Origin: Chalara sp. BL73
Lineage: Eukaryota > Ascomycota > Leotiomycetes > Helotiales
Direction: 5' to 3'
Assembly: GCA_918026815.1 (NCBI GenBank)
Contig: CAKJVC010000196.1
Span: forward strand, 310,001-374,000
DNA: 64,000 nucleotides
Shown: positions 1-12,045 of the stretch, piece after piece
Numbering within the stretch: position 1 is the first letter of the stretch
Layout of the letters: each line of letters opens with the position of its first letter
Program-made: the position numbers and the translations under genes
Notes under the pieces: model-generated
Told to the model about the DNA's origin: nothing
Databases searched by the model: none
What the model saw: the letters and a program-made list of their open reading frames with translations, nothing else

Positions 1-1705
1 GTTCGAGCTGCCGCCGAGATGAGAAACTCATTTGAAGATATGAAGAACATACTACTCGACACAGAAGAAACAATCATTACGGAGGTTCAGCATAACACTG
101 ACAGATCTGTTCAAAAGGCCATCAATGGACCACGACCTCAGCCTCCCAGCGCACGGTCACTTCGTCAAACATCTCAAGACGAGATGTACGAAGACTTGCC
201 TACAAAAAGGCGAAACGTGTTTCGACGAGCGCTAAAAGGGCTCACAATGAAGAGCAACAACGATCTTGGAAAAATCGAAGATATGCTGATTCAATTATTG
301 GGCGATGTCGAAGGATTGAAAGTAGCGCAGGGGTCAAAGTCCTCTAATAATCTCGATAATGCCTATGATGACATTCGACAGGAGGGCAATTACGAGATTG
401 ATCACGGATATGAGCCAGAGGGAAATGCAGGTACATCAACCGCCAGCCATGCAAGCCAGTCTGGTCATCTCTCGATTCCACTACGTGGATCGAGCGGAGC
501 TAGAGGTGGACTTGATGCCAGAAAGTTCTCAGACCATAGAATCAGTACTGTACCGGAAGGAGATGAAGAAGACCTTGATCATCAAGAGGAAGCCGTTCTT
601 AGCAATCAATTTGAGAACAGTGAGCATCTTCTCACACCAACCAGAGAAAATGTCCGCGGAGGTTCAGTGCCTGTAGGCACGCCTCCTCCAAAGGTTGTGC
701 CTGCTTCTCTAAGCAACGAGAACACGCCACGAACAGGAACAGACAAAAGCAAGAAGCATAAATCGAGCAGTTCGTCTGGATGGATCCCAAAGGTCTCCCG
801 TTGGTCCGAGACTACGGCTTCGACGGTTTTCAGAGGTTTCAGGAGTAGTGGGCGAAGCAGTGGGCGGAAAGCCGATGATCAATACAATGATCCTCCATCT
901 AGATCTGGTTCTGATCTAGCTAATTATGCGGATCAAGATGTGAATGATCCATATGGTGACGATAGGCTGCAATACTCCCCAGACCGGCAACAACAAGAAA
1001 ATCAGCCTTTATCCCCCCTTCTTCCTCCGGAAGATCCTAAGTATAAGGCCCATCGCAATTCACTCAACCTTCAACATCCTCAACCACGTCCTGGACCTAC
1101 ACATCGATACCAAACTGCTCTCGAGTCTCAAGCAGTCAATTTCGATGCTCCTATGTCACCAGCAAGCGCAAACTGGTCTCAGACATCGCTCAATCGTCTC
1201 CCTGCGCAGAAGCTAAATCGCTACAGTGATCAAACTAATCATACTGGACATATGTCACCAATGTCTGATGCAGATGATTTAAATCTCCCTGTTAATCAGC
1301 CACCTGCGCGGCCACCGAAGGAGCCAATCGTACCTCAGCTACCTCCAAAAGCTAAGGCAAACAAGCTCCAGAAACCAAGTCCGCTAGGAAACTCTCCAAC
1401 TACCAACCGCCTAAGTGCTGATGATCGTCCATACAGCCCAAGCCCCAGCTACGATCATGGTTCTCTCAGACCTGCGTTATCTGGGAACTTGACTGGTGTT
1501 CCAACAAGGAAACCTACGGGTCCAAGAAGCATGTCTTCTACATCAAAGAGCGGTGACCTAAATAGAGATGATGGAACAGTGCGGAGAAACAAGAATAGGG
1601 GTATGTGATTATAAAAGCAAAGTTGTTGATTACAGACTAAAACTCTTTCTAGACACATTCGGCACTGTGATGAGCAACCACAGCGGCGAATCCGAAATAT
1701 TCTAA
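1..1705 (+). CDS. Disordered conserved fungal protein, 3' part (5' end off window)
   Basis: The frame is already open at base 1 and an ATG at 19 is probably internal, since six codons before it are in frame, so the gene starts to the left. The last intron is 1601-1652 (GTATGT donor, GACTAA branch, TAG acceptor). It replaces an apparent stop at 1606-1608 with a short final exon ending at 1705, whose last residues are DTFGTVMSNHSGESEIF. The visible ~543 residues have a helical, charged N-terminal part (FRRALKGLTMKSNNDLGKIE followed by MLIQLLGDVEGLK), then long Ser/Pro/Asp-rich disordered sequence with proline patches such as PPARPPKEP. No catalytic motif is visible. It looks like a scaffold or cytoskeleton-type fungal protein, but I do not recognise a named family. 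Confidence 0.8.
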
Positions 1706-2584
1706 ATAGACATTAGGTATAATATCTCACGATAGGGATTTCCATCTACAAGGCACAGATGGCTGCGGGTTAGCGATCTACCTTAGTTATGACAACGGGA
1801 CAGAAGGGGAAGCTTTTTTCTTTTGTGTCTATTGTATGGCATATAGAGAACAAAAATGAGCGATAATTCTAGGTTTGGTGCATTGTATTCGACGATTTGG
1901 ACAGGATGATGAGACGAGACATGACCCCCTTTTTGCAACTAAAAGCCTGTATTGGGCAATAGTGTTATGACACAAGCGTGAGGCTAGGCTGGATACAAAT
2001 TAGCCTTCTAATGGATATCATTCTGTTATGTTTCTTGTAGTCTACTTTGATTTAAATATGATTCTGATGATTCAATATCCTGTATACAGACGTCGGCCAG
2101 GCAAAATTCACCAAGCACAGCTCAAAATGCTTCAAATTGAGGACTCACTTAAAATAGGGGTGATCTCCTCCCAAGCCTCAAAATGCTGGCATCCATTGAC
2201 CGACCAACTTGCCAACATTTTCGCTTTGACTATAAGCATACGTTTAAGCAAACTGGAATCAAGCAAATCCACAAGATTTGTCTAGATATAATTCGGGTTA
2301 CAACGCACCTCTGAATGTCATGGTAACTTCGGCTTCATTTCAAAGATAACTAAAGCATGTCGACAATAGCAAAGCCTCATGTTCAACTACAATATCAATT
2401 AAGATGTTCTTGGCTTTCTAGCTCATGAGTTTCCATTGTGTGGACCTCTATGACCCCTTTTGGGAGCTAGCACCGAATTTTTGGGCATTTCTAACTCTTC
2501 CCCGCCAATGTGGAAGGTCTGGCACTGTATGCATAGCACAAGCAGCTACCGGGAACCTGGATGCTCGAGAATATCCAGACTCTC
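1706..2584. other. Intergenic, convergent 3' regions
   Basis: This stretch lies between two convergent genes and should hold both 3' UTRs. Short open frames occur in it but none has coding character or splice support. I see no repeat or RNA gene. Confidence 0.6.
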
Positions 2585-3511
2585 TCACCCACCTTTACTA
2601 CGATCTTCTTCATCGTATAACCCCTCCCGCAGAATCCACTCCGCAACACCTTTCGTAACCAACTTCTCCAGCGCATCTCTATCTCTTTCACACGCCGCCT
2701 TCCTAACCCTCGTACTACTAATTATTTGCTCCCCATCTCGCCTTCCCTCCACCAATTCTATCCGCCCGTCCCTCACCCACTCCCCCTTTGCCCCTTCAAT
2801 TCCTCTCTCCCCTCTTCCCAAAGCCGCCAAATACCCATCCTGCTCATCCCTGCTCCCCCACTCGTCATCAGTCCTATACGTCACCCTCAGCCTATTCCTC
2901 TCAAAGAACGCATCCAGCACGCTCAACCCCTTGTCGCCATAGTATTTCGGGTCCAGAACCCGAATAAGGGTATCGAAGCCCGTCATATGCACTTGCTCTA
3001 CTTCTCCCGGCTCCCCATACACCCCAGACCGTGCTATCGCCGCCGCCTTGTCAACGAAATATGGGAGCTTGATGACGCCGATATCGACCCCCGCCAGGCC
3101 GCCCTCTCCCTCGCTCTGCGGGTTTGCCTCGGAGGGTAGAGAGGCGATAAGATCTTGCGCCAAAATATGCATCATGCACAGCCTCTGCTCGAAGCCCGCC
3201 GGCTTGGGCGCTTTATCCGCGTTTTGCGTTGCTAGCAGGAGAAGCAGACGTTTTCCGGTCGGAGAGGCGAAGGAGGAGGAGCGGGAGCGCCAGTCTTGCA
3301 AGAGGGCCGAGGTTGCTATGCGGAGGTGTGCGAGGGTTGGGGGGTTGAAGGAGGAGTCAAGGACGTAGAGTGTCTTAGGGGGAGGGAGTGATTTCGAGGA
3401 CGCCGGAAGAGAGTGGAGAATCTGGAATTTGGAGGGCGAGGACGTGAATGACTTTAATAGGGAGGTGTAGTTTTTAAGATGGTTAAGCATAGTCTCCGTG
3501 TCAATGGACAT
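2585..3511 (-). CDS. POF1-like nicotinamide-nucleotide adenylyltransferase family protein
   Basis: Intronless, 308 residues when started at the ATG at 3509-3511. The frame is open further upstream, but that part reads like untranslated leader. The N-terminal third holds LYVLDSSFNPPTLAHLRIA, matching the nucleotidyltransferase signature (G/S-x-F-x-PP-x-x-x-H) of NMN adenylyltransferases. Near the C-terminus ISSTRVRKA fits the second nucleotide-binding motif (the ISST-R pattern of this superfamily). In between, LLLATQNADKAP and FEQRLCMMHILAQDL resemble fungal POF1-type proteins. The family transfers AMP to nicotinamide mononucleotide or related substrates; yeast Pof1 is reported to have NMNAT activity. 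The gene is divergent from the reductase at 3763 with 251 bp between the start codons, so they may share a promoter. Confidence 0.75.
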   Translation of the reverse strand: MSIDTETMLNHLKNYTSLLKSFTSSPSKFQILHSLPASSKSLPPPKTLYVLDSSFNPPTLAHLRIATSALLQDWRSRSSSFASPTGKRLLLLLATQNADKAPKPAGFEQRLCMMHILAQDLIASLPSEANPQSEGEGGLAGVDIGVIKLPYFVDKAAAIARSGVYGEPGEVEQVHMTGFDTLIRVLDPKYYGDKGLSVLDAFFERNRLRVTYRTDDEWGSRDEQDGYLAALGRGERGIEGAKGEWVRDGRIELVEGRRDGEQIISSTRVRKAACERDRDALEKLVTKGVAEWILREGLYDEEDRSKGG

Positions 3512-3762
3512 TTTTGGTCCATAATGTGAGGAATAGAGAATAGGATATCCCAGCTGTTCTGTAATATATACTCGATTATGTCGAGGTGCAAGGCTGAGGT
3601 ATGTGATTTCTGCCAAGACGAGGCTGTCAGTGTGTCTGCTCGCCGAAGCTTCCATTTTTGTGTGATAGGACGAACAATATATTGACGACATCACCCCAAG
3701 AACTAAAATGTAATAGTAAAGCGCTTCTCTCCGCACTTAGAAAAATTCTCAGGACCTCGAAT
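3512..3762. promoter_or_regulatory. Short divergent promoter region
   Basis: These 251 bp separate two divergent start codons (minus strand at 3511, plus strand at 3763). Both promoters and both leaders must fit here or overlap the opposite gene. I see no clear TATA box. Confidence 0.5.
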
Positions 3763-4730
3763 ATGGCGTTGATACAGGATTGGCTTCCACCAACGCGCGA
3801 GAACTGGGAATGGGCTGTGTTCATCTTCCAACTCTTCCCTCTGGTGAGTAGCTTAATCTATTTGTCAAGAACTTGCATCGTTCCAAGCCAAAACGCAGGC
3901 AATGAGTACCGGGCAATTAATCTAACATCTAACAGATTACCCTGGCCCAATATGTTCCGTTCATCAACGACAATTTCTACAATATGGGCAAAACCTCGAA
4001 AAGAGAGAGTAGTTTCAACTTCCCAGGGAAAATAGGCTGGATCACAATGGAATGTCCTGGTGTGCTGACAGTGGTGTACTGTTTGAATACGCTTCCACCG
4101 GGAGGGTTCTCGTCGTTGCCGCTTGAAAATAAGGTGTTAGGAGGGCTATTTATTATTCACTATACCCACCGTGCCATCATTGGCCCCCTGGTTGCACCCT
4201 CGATGGCACCTATCTCACCGTTCGTCTGGCTTTTCGCGATCTTCTTCCAGCTCTTCAATGGGCTCTCTATTGGTGGATGGCTAGGTGCATACGGACCAAC
4301 AACACGCTTGGATTGGAAAGCAAACAATGCGTTTGGTAGTGCACGTTTCGGACTCGGTCTGATTATCTGGGCTCTCGGTCTTATTGGAAACATCTGGCAC
4401 GATGACGAACTACGAGAGATTCGCAGAGCAGCGGCGAGGAAGCAGAAGAAACAAGAGGATAATAAGGGGGAAGGTGTTGAGAAAGTGTATATGATTCCTC
4501 AGAACGGATTGTTTCGCTGGATTTTTTACCCGCATTACCTGCTCGAGTGGATCGAGTGGAGCGGCTTCTGGTTAATGGCCGGTAGAGGTTGCACCCCAGC
4601 GAGGAATTTTCTTATTAATGAGATCGCGACTATGACACCGCGAGCACTACAAGGGAAGAAATGGTATGAAGGAAAATTTGGAAAGGAGAAGACTGAGGGC
4701 CGGAAGGCATTGATCCCTGGAATTTTATGA
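3763..4730 (+). CDS. Steroid 5-alpha-reductase-like membrane enzyme
   Basis: Two exons, 3763-3843 and 3936-4730, with a 92-nt intron (GTGAGT donor, ATCTAACA branch, CAG acceptor) give 291 residues. Several hydrophobic spans are visible, starting with WAVFIFQLFPLITLAQYVPF across the splice. The C-terminal half has the 3-oxo-5-alpha-steroid 4-dehydrogenase layout: HYTHRAIIGPL, then RFGLGLIIWALGLIGNIWHD, then FRWIFYPHYLLEWIEWSGFW, the NADPH-binding end of the family. The protein closes with KWYEGKFG and KALIPGIL, as in SRD5A proteins (W-Y...F..Y...RKALIP). Such enzymes reduce a C=C bond next to a carbonyl in steroids, polyprenols or enoyl lipids, usually in the ER. The substrate here cannot be read from sequence. 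Confidence 0.85.
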
Positions 4731-5096
4731 GAGTAATAACATGAATATTTGAACCTTGAGAGATTAGAGATGAGCTATCTTGCTCAGCTAGACGATACAA
4801 GACACATACTAATCTCGGGACCTTTCTTTCGAACGATCTTCATTATAACATAGAGTTATCGACATACCCATTAAATCATCAACTCACCATAGGCATAAAA
4901 ACCAATTGTCAATCCATAATAATTAAGCGTTGACGCGGAACCAAAAACACGGACGACTGGAACATCAGAATGTCTCAGGGGCATCAAAACATAGAGTGGG
5001 TTACTTTTCTCCACTTCCACTCTATTTGAGCAAGCTTACTCGGGAGAATGATGGCGAGGCCGTTCTGTCACATCCCTTCGCCCTTTTGGCTACTAC
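4731..5096. other. Intergenic, convergent 3' regions
   Basis: Tail-to-tail spacer between the reductase and the aquaporin. The GTAAGT at the aquaporin stop could act as a donor to an acceptor near 5022. That would give an alternative C-terminus of about 50 codons inside this interval. Nothing else is visible. Confidence 0.5.
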
Positions 5097-6760
5097 TTAC
5101 GGGTGCATAGATGCATGCCTCTCCAGCTTCATCTGCACTCGCTTCTCCTCATTCTTTGTAGGGTCATTCAAAGGATCACCGTCTTGTCCAGGATTAGCCA
5201 TCTCATACTCCAGGATCTTGATGACCTTGTAGAAGAATACCGCAATCAGACTTCCAAGCAATGGGCCAATCCCTATATATCATTAATCCTACTCTCCGAC
5301 CACCCATCCAGAAGTAGTATGTTGAGAACTTACAGTAAATCCAGTGCTCTTTATCAAATGTTGCCGTCACAACACAAGGCCCTAAGCTCCTGGCGGGATT
5401 CAGACTGCCTCCAGTGTAGAACACACCAACCATCTCCGCAATGAATAGCGCGAGGCCAATGCCCACTGGGGCAATAAACGTAGCTTTATGCTTCTCCTTG
5501 GCCAGCATAAAAATCGTAAACACTAACTCCGCGGTCAAGATCCCCTCGATGAATACGCCTTGCACAAGGCTCGTACCAGGTCCAAGTGTGGTGCGAACAT
5601 TGAACTGGGTAGGGAACATTCCCAGCACCATAGCAGAGGCAGCGATACCGCCGAGGATCTGCGCCGCAAAGAGGCAAATGGCCCGCGGAACGGGGATAGC
5701 ACCAACGAGAACCATGCCGACGGTCACGGCCGGGTTGAAAAGCCCGCCGGAGATACGGAAGAAGACCCAGACGTTGACCATGAGCGAGAAGCCGAAGATG
5801 ACGGAGATGTAGAGGTAGACGGAAATATCAAACCCGGTGCTGCCACCAGTCGTAGTTCCCGCAGCCGTTCCGTTTGCTGATGCGGTTGATCCAATGTTTG
5901 CTACTTGGGTCCCGGCAAATGCGAAGAAGAGGAACATGGTTGTGCCTACAAACTCTCCTGTGGTGGCAACGAAGTCTGCTAATGATTAGAAAGCGGCTAC
6001 AGCACCGCAGGAGACAGAACTTACGGTTCTTGACCTCGCTATTCATCCACTGCGTCCATGGCAGCCTCAAAACTTCGGCTCTCTGCTCTTTGGTCAAGTT
6101 TTTCAGATCGATAGTATTCTTCCTATTATGTTTATCGTAATCATACCCGTCAATGCTCTCCTCGGAGCGCTTCCGATGGCGAGAACGCTTCGAAGGTGAA
6201 TCGAGATCATCCTTGCCTCGCTCGAGGTCAAGTCGATACTCTCCTCGGGACTCATCAAAATACGGCTTGGAGGCGGAACCTGGTGCTTGCTTCTCCCAAT
6301 CGACATTTCGATGCGATCGTGGCGGCCTAGACCGCTCGAAAGAGTCTGGATGGGCATGCGACATATGTTCTTCTCTCCTCAGCGGAGCCCTAGAGTGATC
6401 GCGGTCGCGGTCGTCATCACGATACCATCCATCATCTCTCGAGGCTCCGATTGTCCTGGATCCTCCAGGGTTCCCTTGTGTAAAACTTGGTCTTTCGCGA
6501 TCATTGTCATCGTCAGAATATCGTCGACCTAGGTGCGTATTATTACTAGGTCGTGGTCTGAGGCCGGGGCGTCCGTAATCCTGGCCATGGGGCTCATCTA
6601 TATCTGCAGGATGGGCATTTTCGGGAGAATACGTGATATTGGGAGGAAAGTAGATCCGTCGTGGAGAAGAAAGCACCTCTGGGGGTGTCGCAGGACGTTT
6701 AATCAGCTCACCGTCACTGGTCTTCTTGCCATAGTGCTGGGGAAGTTCGCTGTTTGACAT
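5097..6760 (-). CDS. Aquaporin with long hydrophilic N-terminus
   Basis: Three exons, 6760-6025, 5975-5334 and 5272-5097, with introns of 49 and 61 nt (GTAAGT donors, TCTAATC branch in the first), give 517 residues. Residues 1-245 are charged and disordered, rich in Arg/Asp/Ser (for example RRYSDDDNDRERPSF). The MIP channel follows from HFVATTGEFVGTTMFLFFAF. Both pore motifs are intact: SGGLFNPAVTVG (NPA at about 326-328) and GGSLNPARSLGP (NPA at about 438-440, with the selectivity-filter Arg after it). Six membrane spans can be traced. This is an orthodox water-type or glycerol-tolerant plasma-membrane channel. The N-terminal extension is long compared with a minimal MIP of about 270 residues and probably carries regulatory phosphorylation sites. 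The stop TAA sits inside a GTAAGT, so one more intron is possible. Confidence 0.9.
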
Positions 6761-8128
6761 CTTGTCAAAACAGAGAGAACTACAAGCTAGTCAATCAAAA
6801 GGAGATCTATTGGTAGGTTCAGAATTGGTTGGCTATCAATATGCAACTTATGATAAGAATGCCAATCGTTTGTCTTTCCAGAGATATCTGTATATATATC
6901 ACAGGAGATATTGGATATTGATAAGTGCATGAATGGCTATCGCAAACTAGTTATAGCCTCTACTAACTGCTCGCATATCGAGATCTCCCCCACCCATTAC
7001 AACTCATGGCTTCCTTGAAATATTGACTTTAATATCGAGCCACACAAGTAGAAATGGCCCATCAATCAAAACGACAACCAGGAAAGAGGCTGGGTGACCA
7101 AAGCTTAAGCTTCCAAGTAAATGCGTTATAAGAAGATATAACTGGCTGATAGCGAGATCCAGGGATCCGGCGGATGGGATTGCCTCGTCCGCATCAATGC
7201 GCATCAACGGTTTCCCTTGCCGAAGTCTTCACCGAATTTCCCGAGGATCCAAGCGCATCCCCAACATGACGAGCTGGCCCATATTTTAAAGATGAAACAC
7301 TTCATATGACGTTCGCCACATGGGGTGGGAAACGTGGAGGCTGCGAAAAAGAGGTTGGTCAAAGTGGGCGGGGAAAGTGGAAATACGATGGTCTCAAAGT
7401 ATCGGAATTTTATATCGAAGATCGAGATATAGGGGTATCGCTAGGATCAACCTAGCGCCTCGCTTAAGGTTACATATTTTGTTGCACCATTGCCTCGTTC
7501 AACCCCTCGATTGCAGAGGAGGATGAGGTTTCTCCATCTATCAATGAGATGAATCAAGGACGCGATCTGAAGATTCATCCACGGTCGAGTCAGGTTTAAT
7601 GCTTACTATGCAAACCCGCATCATAGGTCCGTGAACCTTCTAATAGAGTTACGGTCGTAACCTGCCGATTTGAACACGGCAGTCCAGTTGAAGCGAGCCG
7701 TGAAAAGTTTATTTTACTATAAATAAGATTTTATACCCTCCATCTGCAGAACACTTACGTTGGCGAGAAGGAAAAGTCCAAACACATGAGAAGAAAGTAT
7801 AGCTCAATGCATCACGTGCCGAAGTCAGGAATGATTGTCAGTAATACCAGACAAGCATGAGTGTAGAGAGCTGGTTCTACAGAGGCGCCAATGACGGAGG
7901 TGAATTCTTGGAGCATAACGGATAGTACATCAAATGACTAATTTACACTTGCTTGAATAGAGTTCAGCAGGTACCCTTCACAATCAGATTCAAATATGAG
8001 AGCCTCTCGCCAGATATGAGTATTTTATACGGATTCAGTAGTTTCATTTTATTTCAATTTAACAGTATTTCTATATCCAAACTTAAGCTTTTCACGTCAA
8101 CTATGCTGACAGGCGTTCTTACCCATTA
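6761..8128. other. Intergenic, 1.4 kb
   Basis: This holds the aquaporin promoter on its left and the 3' region of the MHYT gene on its right. No open frame with coding character, tRNA or repeat was found. Confidence 0.6.
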
Positions 8129-10723
8129 TCATCTCAATTTCATACTGATGGTGAGTAGTTCGCCAGCGTAATCGGGCACTTCTTCTTCCTTGAAGGTGAC
8201 TTTCGCCATGCTGGGCTCCTCAAAACCATACGGTCTGCCTGTCATGAAGATTTCCTCCTCTATAAAACTAGCATTATCTTGCGTCAGAGTAGCCAAGGGA
8301 ACCACCTTGATGCTAACCTGCCGGCTAACCATGATACCACCAAGATGATGTGCACGAAGTTCTTCGAGTGTTTCGTTGTTGTCCATATTCTGCCTGAATG
8401 GGAGCCTGTCACGGATTTTAAACAATCGATTGCGAGACACATTCTTCAAATGCGATGGTTCTTCTTCAGTTAAGGGACTCGCAAGGGGCGTCTTGAAATA
8501 TTCAGTATTAACCCGAGGATCTAGATCCAGTATGTTCGAAAACTCTTGATAAGTCTGCCTTGCAAATATAGCATGATCTACAGCATTTTTGTACACATGC
8601 TGATATGTTTTGAACAAGACCAATGGCGTGAACTCCAACTTCTTTCCAGGGGCGCGAGCTTGCAAAGGCGCCACCATCCTGAAGGCAAATAGTAAAGCTT
8701 TTGCTGGACGCGATCTATCTGTAGCGCCTCGACATGGCACCTCAACAGGTGTCCCAATGAATCGAGCATCGTTGAAGAAGCTATCATCGATTTCGTCCTT
8801 GAGCTGTTCAAGAGAGAATCTTAGCTGAGATGCGAACAGCTTTTGAATTGGTGGGGATGCTTTAGCCCTGGCCGATTTGTTAAATGCCTTTAAGCACGTG
8901 GAAACATTTTCCGCGTCCAGTGATTTGAGGAACTCGATCTGCCATTCTTCTAAATTGCCAAGAGGTACTTGCATAGTAGGAAGCAGGTATCTTGCGTCTC
9001 GGCGAGCCAAGATTTCAAATCCTGCAGCGACCGAAGCCCTGGCACAAAAGAATCCTAAATGAATACCAGGGTCTAACATGTGTTTTTTCGTGGTATACAA
9101 GTACATTTCCTCAAGATCTTTTGCAAGATCTACCCGTCGGATTCGGAAAAGAGCCCCCAATATAGGAATCAGGTGCTTTATATCTGCGAACCTATAGCCA
9201 GCACCCTGAAGAGAATCAGCCTCATGCTGAGTAACCTTCCGGACCAGAAAAAGCAGTTGGCCTTTGCCAATTGCTTCTAACTCTATGCCTTCTTTTTCAA
9301 GATCCACTGAGCTGCTTCTCTTATCCATCATGAACCTATTTTGCTTCGGCTTCTGATCTGTGCTAATGATATTGTCGAAGATTATACCCAATTTGTTCAA
9401 TGGCTGGTGAAGGTCGTCTGCAAGGTCAGCAGCAGCCGTGCAGAACAGCTCCCTAAATATCAGCTGGTAATCTTTGATTGGAGTACCTTCGTCGTTTGTA
9501 TAGTTGGATTCTGATCCAAACCGATTCTTGAGTCCCGAAGCAACGAGATGATCCCGCATGGCAGGAACTAAATCCTCGACACTTTTCCAATTGTGTGTCG
9601 TTCGCAATATCCATTGAAAGGTTGGATGCGAGTTATTAAATGTATCGTTCAATCCCTGTCACTGTTACTAGCCTGTATCTCTAGTATCAGAATTCACTGT
9701 CGTACCTGTTCAAGGTAGGAGTTCGTGATTTTTCTGTTAGGCAAGACACCTTCTGCCGTAACCATAAGCCTTCCATCTTCATCGAACACTGCCGTGGCAA
9801 GAACAACTTGCTGTGCTCTATGACTAGAGCGCACCTTTGCTGCCTCTTTCATAATGGCTAGCATAATGAGAAGGAAACATCCTAGTATTGACTGGCCAGT
9901 ATTAAAAACACGGAACCCAGCATTAGAAAGACCGCGTCAACTTACCAACACAACGACAATTACAGTAGTTGCATCTCTAATCCTCTCACGTGAAGGCGTC
10001 AAGTAAACATCCTTCTTCAATCGAAAGAACGTGCCTATCGATGCAACCCAATACATGCCAGATACAGCACCAGCCATCAAAAATGCCGAGATTCCTCTCA
10101 ACCAGAATTTTGCGTTCCAGATCGACCGCATCCATACGTAAATGCCCACTGCTGCGATATTTGTTACCACGGAGATTACAATAGCCCCCAGAACATATGG
10201 CAGATCGTAAAAACAGTCATAGTTCGTCATTTGAGCCTGTCCGCCATAATGAGCAGCAGAGTATCCTAAGCCTGCTAACGTACTGCCTAGAGCCACTCGC
10301 ATGTAGTATAATTTGTCCTCTGGTCCCACAACCGCAAATGCTATCTCTGTGAAAATGACCGGAAGAAAGAAGGACAAGGCTGTCATTCCTGCGCTGAACA
10401 TAGGCTGAAGTTCAGGCTCCCCGTCTCCAAGGATAATTGCACGATTGCCAATGAATCGCATGCACCAGATCGCCATACCGCCCATGGAAAGCGCGCATCC
10501 TGACAGGAGACCCCTTGCAATTATCAGCTGCGTGAACTCACATGTGGGGGTTCTCGACTTACCAGTTATACCAGCCTTTAAAGTGCGTTCTTCTATGAAA
10601 AAGCTCTAGGGTTGTCCACGACCCAATGAAGCAAACTATAAAGGAGAGGACCACGATACCAGGGGCATGTCTCCTTGGCACATAACTCCCCTCTATATCC
10701 TTAAAGTCATGGATGTCTCTCAT
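8129..10723 (-). CDS. MHYT-domain membrane signalling protein
   Basis: Four exons, 10723-10563, 10513-9946, 9891-9706 and 9655-8129, with introns of 49, 54 and 50 nt, give 813 residues, and all phases match. The N-terminal ~260 residues are a multi-span membrane module with MHYT-type repeats: GMAIWCMRFIGN (about 67-77), LGYSAAHYGG (about 137-145) and AVSGMYWVASIGT. MHYT is a membrane sensor module proposed to bind metal or gas ligands. The soluble remainder begins with AVFDEDGRLMVTAEGVLP, typical of fungal MHYT proteins, then continues without a recognised enzyme domain. In the first repeat the Met-His core reads Met-Arg (residue 73), so one predicted ligand His is missing. There is no output domain of the bacterial GGDEF/EAL kind. 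Confidence 0.85.
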
Positions 10724-12045
10724 TGTTATCTGTGATGTAGTGCTGTGGGAGGGGTCATCATGTCCAATTCTTGAAATTGGATCGCAATGTTAGCACAATA
10801 ATGCTATATCAAATTATAGGATGAAAACCAAACGCAAATCATGGAAGATAATAGTCAATTAACAGTCCCTCAAGAGGATTAATAGGATTGAATCTTAGGT
10901 GCATGGAGTTAGAAAGTGTTAGAACTCACAACCAAGATCTTGACAGAAATTTTGGCAGATCAAGGACCCTTGGGGAAGGCACGTTTTCTAAGACGTTTCC
11001 TTCGCATGTTGCGATGAAAAGAAGCCCCCCACGATCTGATGGGATATGATGCATTATTAAAAGTTCCAGTAATCCCAATCCCCACGTTTATTATTTCCTC
11101 TATAGTCTCGAAATGAGGCATCCTTCATTCGTGGTTTCAGTTAGAAGGAACCCACTGTAGGTCTATCATTCTTCCGATATATTACAAGTCTGTGTAAATC
11201 GAGAGCAGATTTATACACCAGATGTCATAATGGTGATAAATATATGATTATTTGAGCAGTGATCACCGAATAATCATACTATGCGAATTCTCGCTCGGTA
11301 TTTCAATGGTACATAGAGCATGGTTTTGGCACCCGAAGTAACTAGAAGCGAATAGACACTTGCCAATTTTCAACCGTACCCGATAAGCTGCCAATGCCAT
11401 GACCGGTTCCACAGCTGTGTGATTAGAGCCTTGAAAGAGCTTACGGATGGTTCAGGCTTGTGGTTCAAGTTATCCATGGCCAAGCCCGAAATTTACAATT
11501 AGATGCCACTAGAAGGCATCTCCAACAGGAATCTTTCAACAAAAAATGCAACATTTTCGCATTGCAATACATAGATATCCAAGTTTGAAACTGAAAATGC
11601 TGCCCCTCCACTATTGAAACTTGAGATAGCTGAGAAGTATGAGTTGGAATGACTTTGTCAAATAAAGTGCTCCTTCCCATTCGTGTTACCTCTTTCGATT
11701 GCACCTATGCTCCACTTATTGACAGCCTAGAACTTAATTAACATCTAAACCAGACTATTTTCCGTACTACCCAAGTATGGAAATTTGGAAATATAAAGTT
11801 GAGCCTAAGAAAGGAAATGGTTGAATTTTGATTTGAACTGCAATGACGGGACTAACAAAAAAAAAACTTCATAAGAGTGTCTTACTGCCTCTGCTTAACC
11901 ACCAAAAAAACACAATCATACAAACACAATCGCCCTTAAGAACAGGAGAACGAATCCCGTACAGAACGGTGTGGAGACGTCCGACATCTATACTAATAGT
12001 AACAAAAAGCCTTTCTGGTTTGAAGAGCAACTGAAACGCCGTGCT
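10724..12045. other. Intergenic, divergent promoters
   Basis: This spacer sits between the MHYT gene and the unrecognised gene at 12046. The frame of the latter's first exon is open back to about 11899, so an upstream exon could lie here, but I could not place a start and donor. No other feature is seen. Confidence 0.4.

Noticed and set aside
3512..3736. N-terminal extension of the POF1-like protein
   Set aside because: Open but without family similarity; the family start is close to the ATG at 3511.
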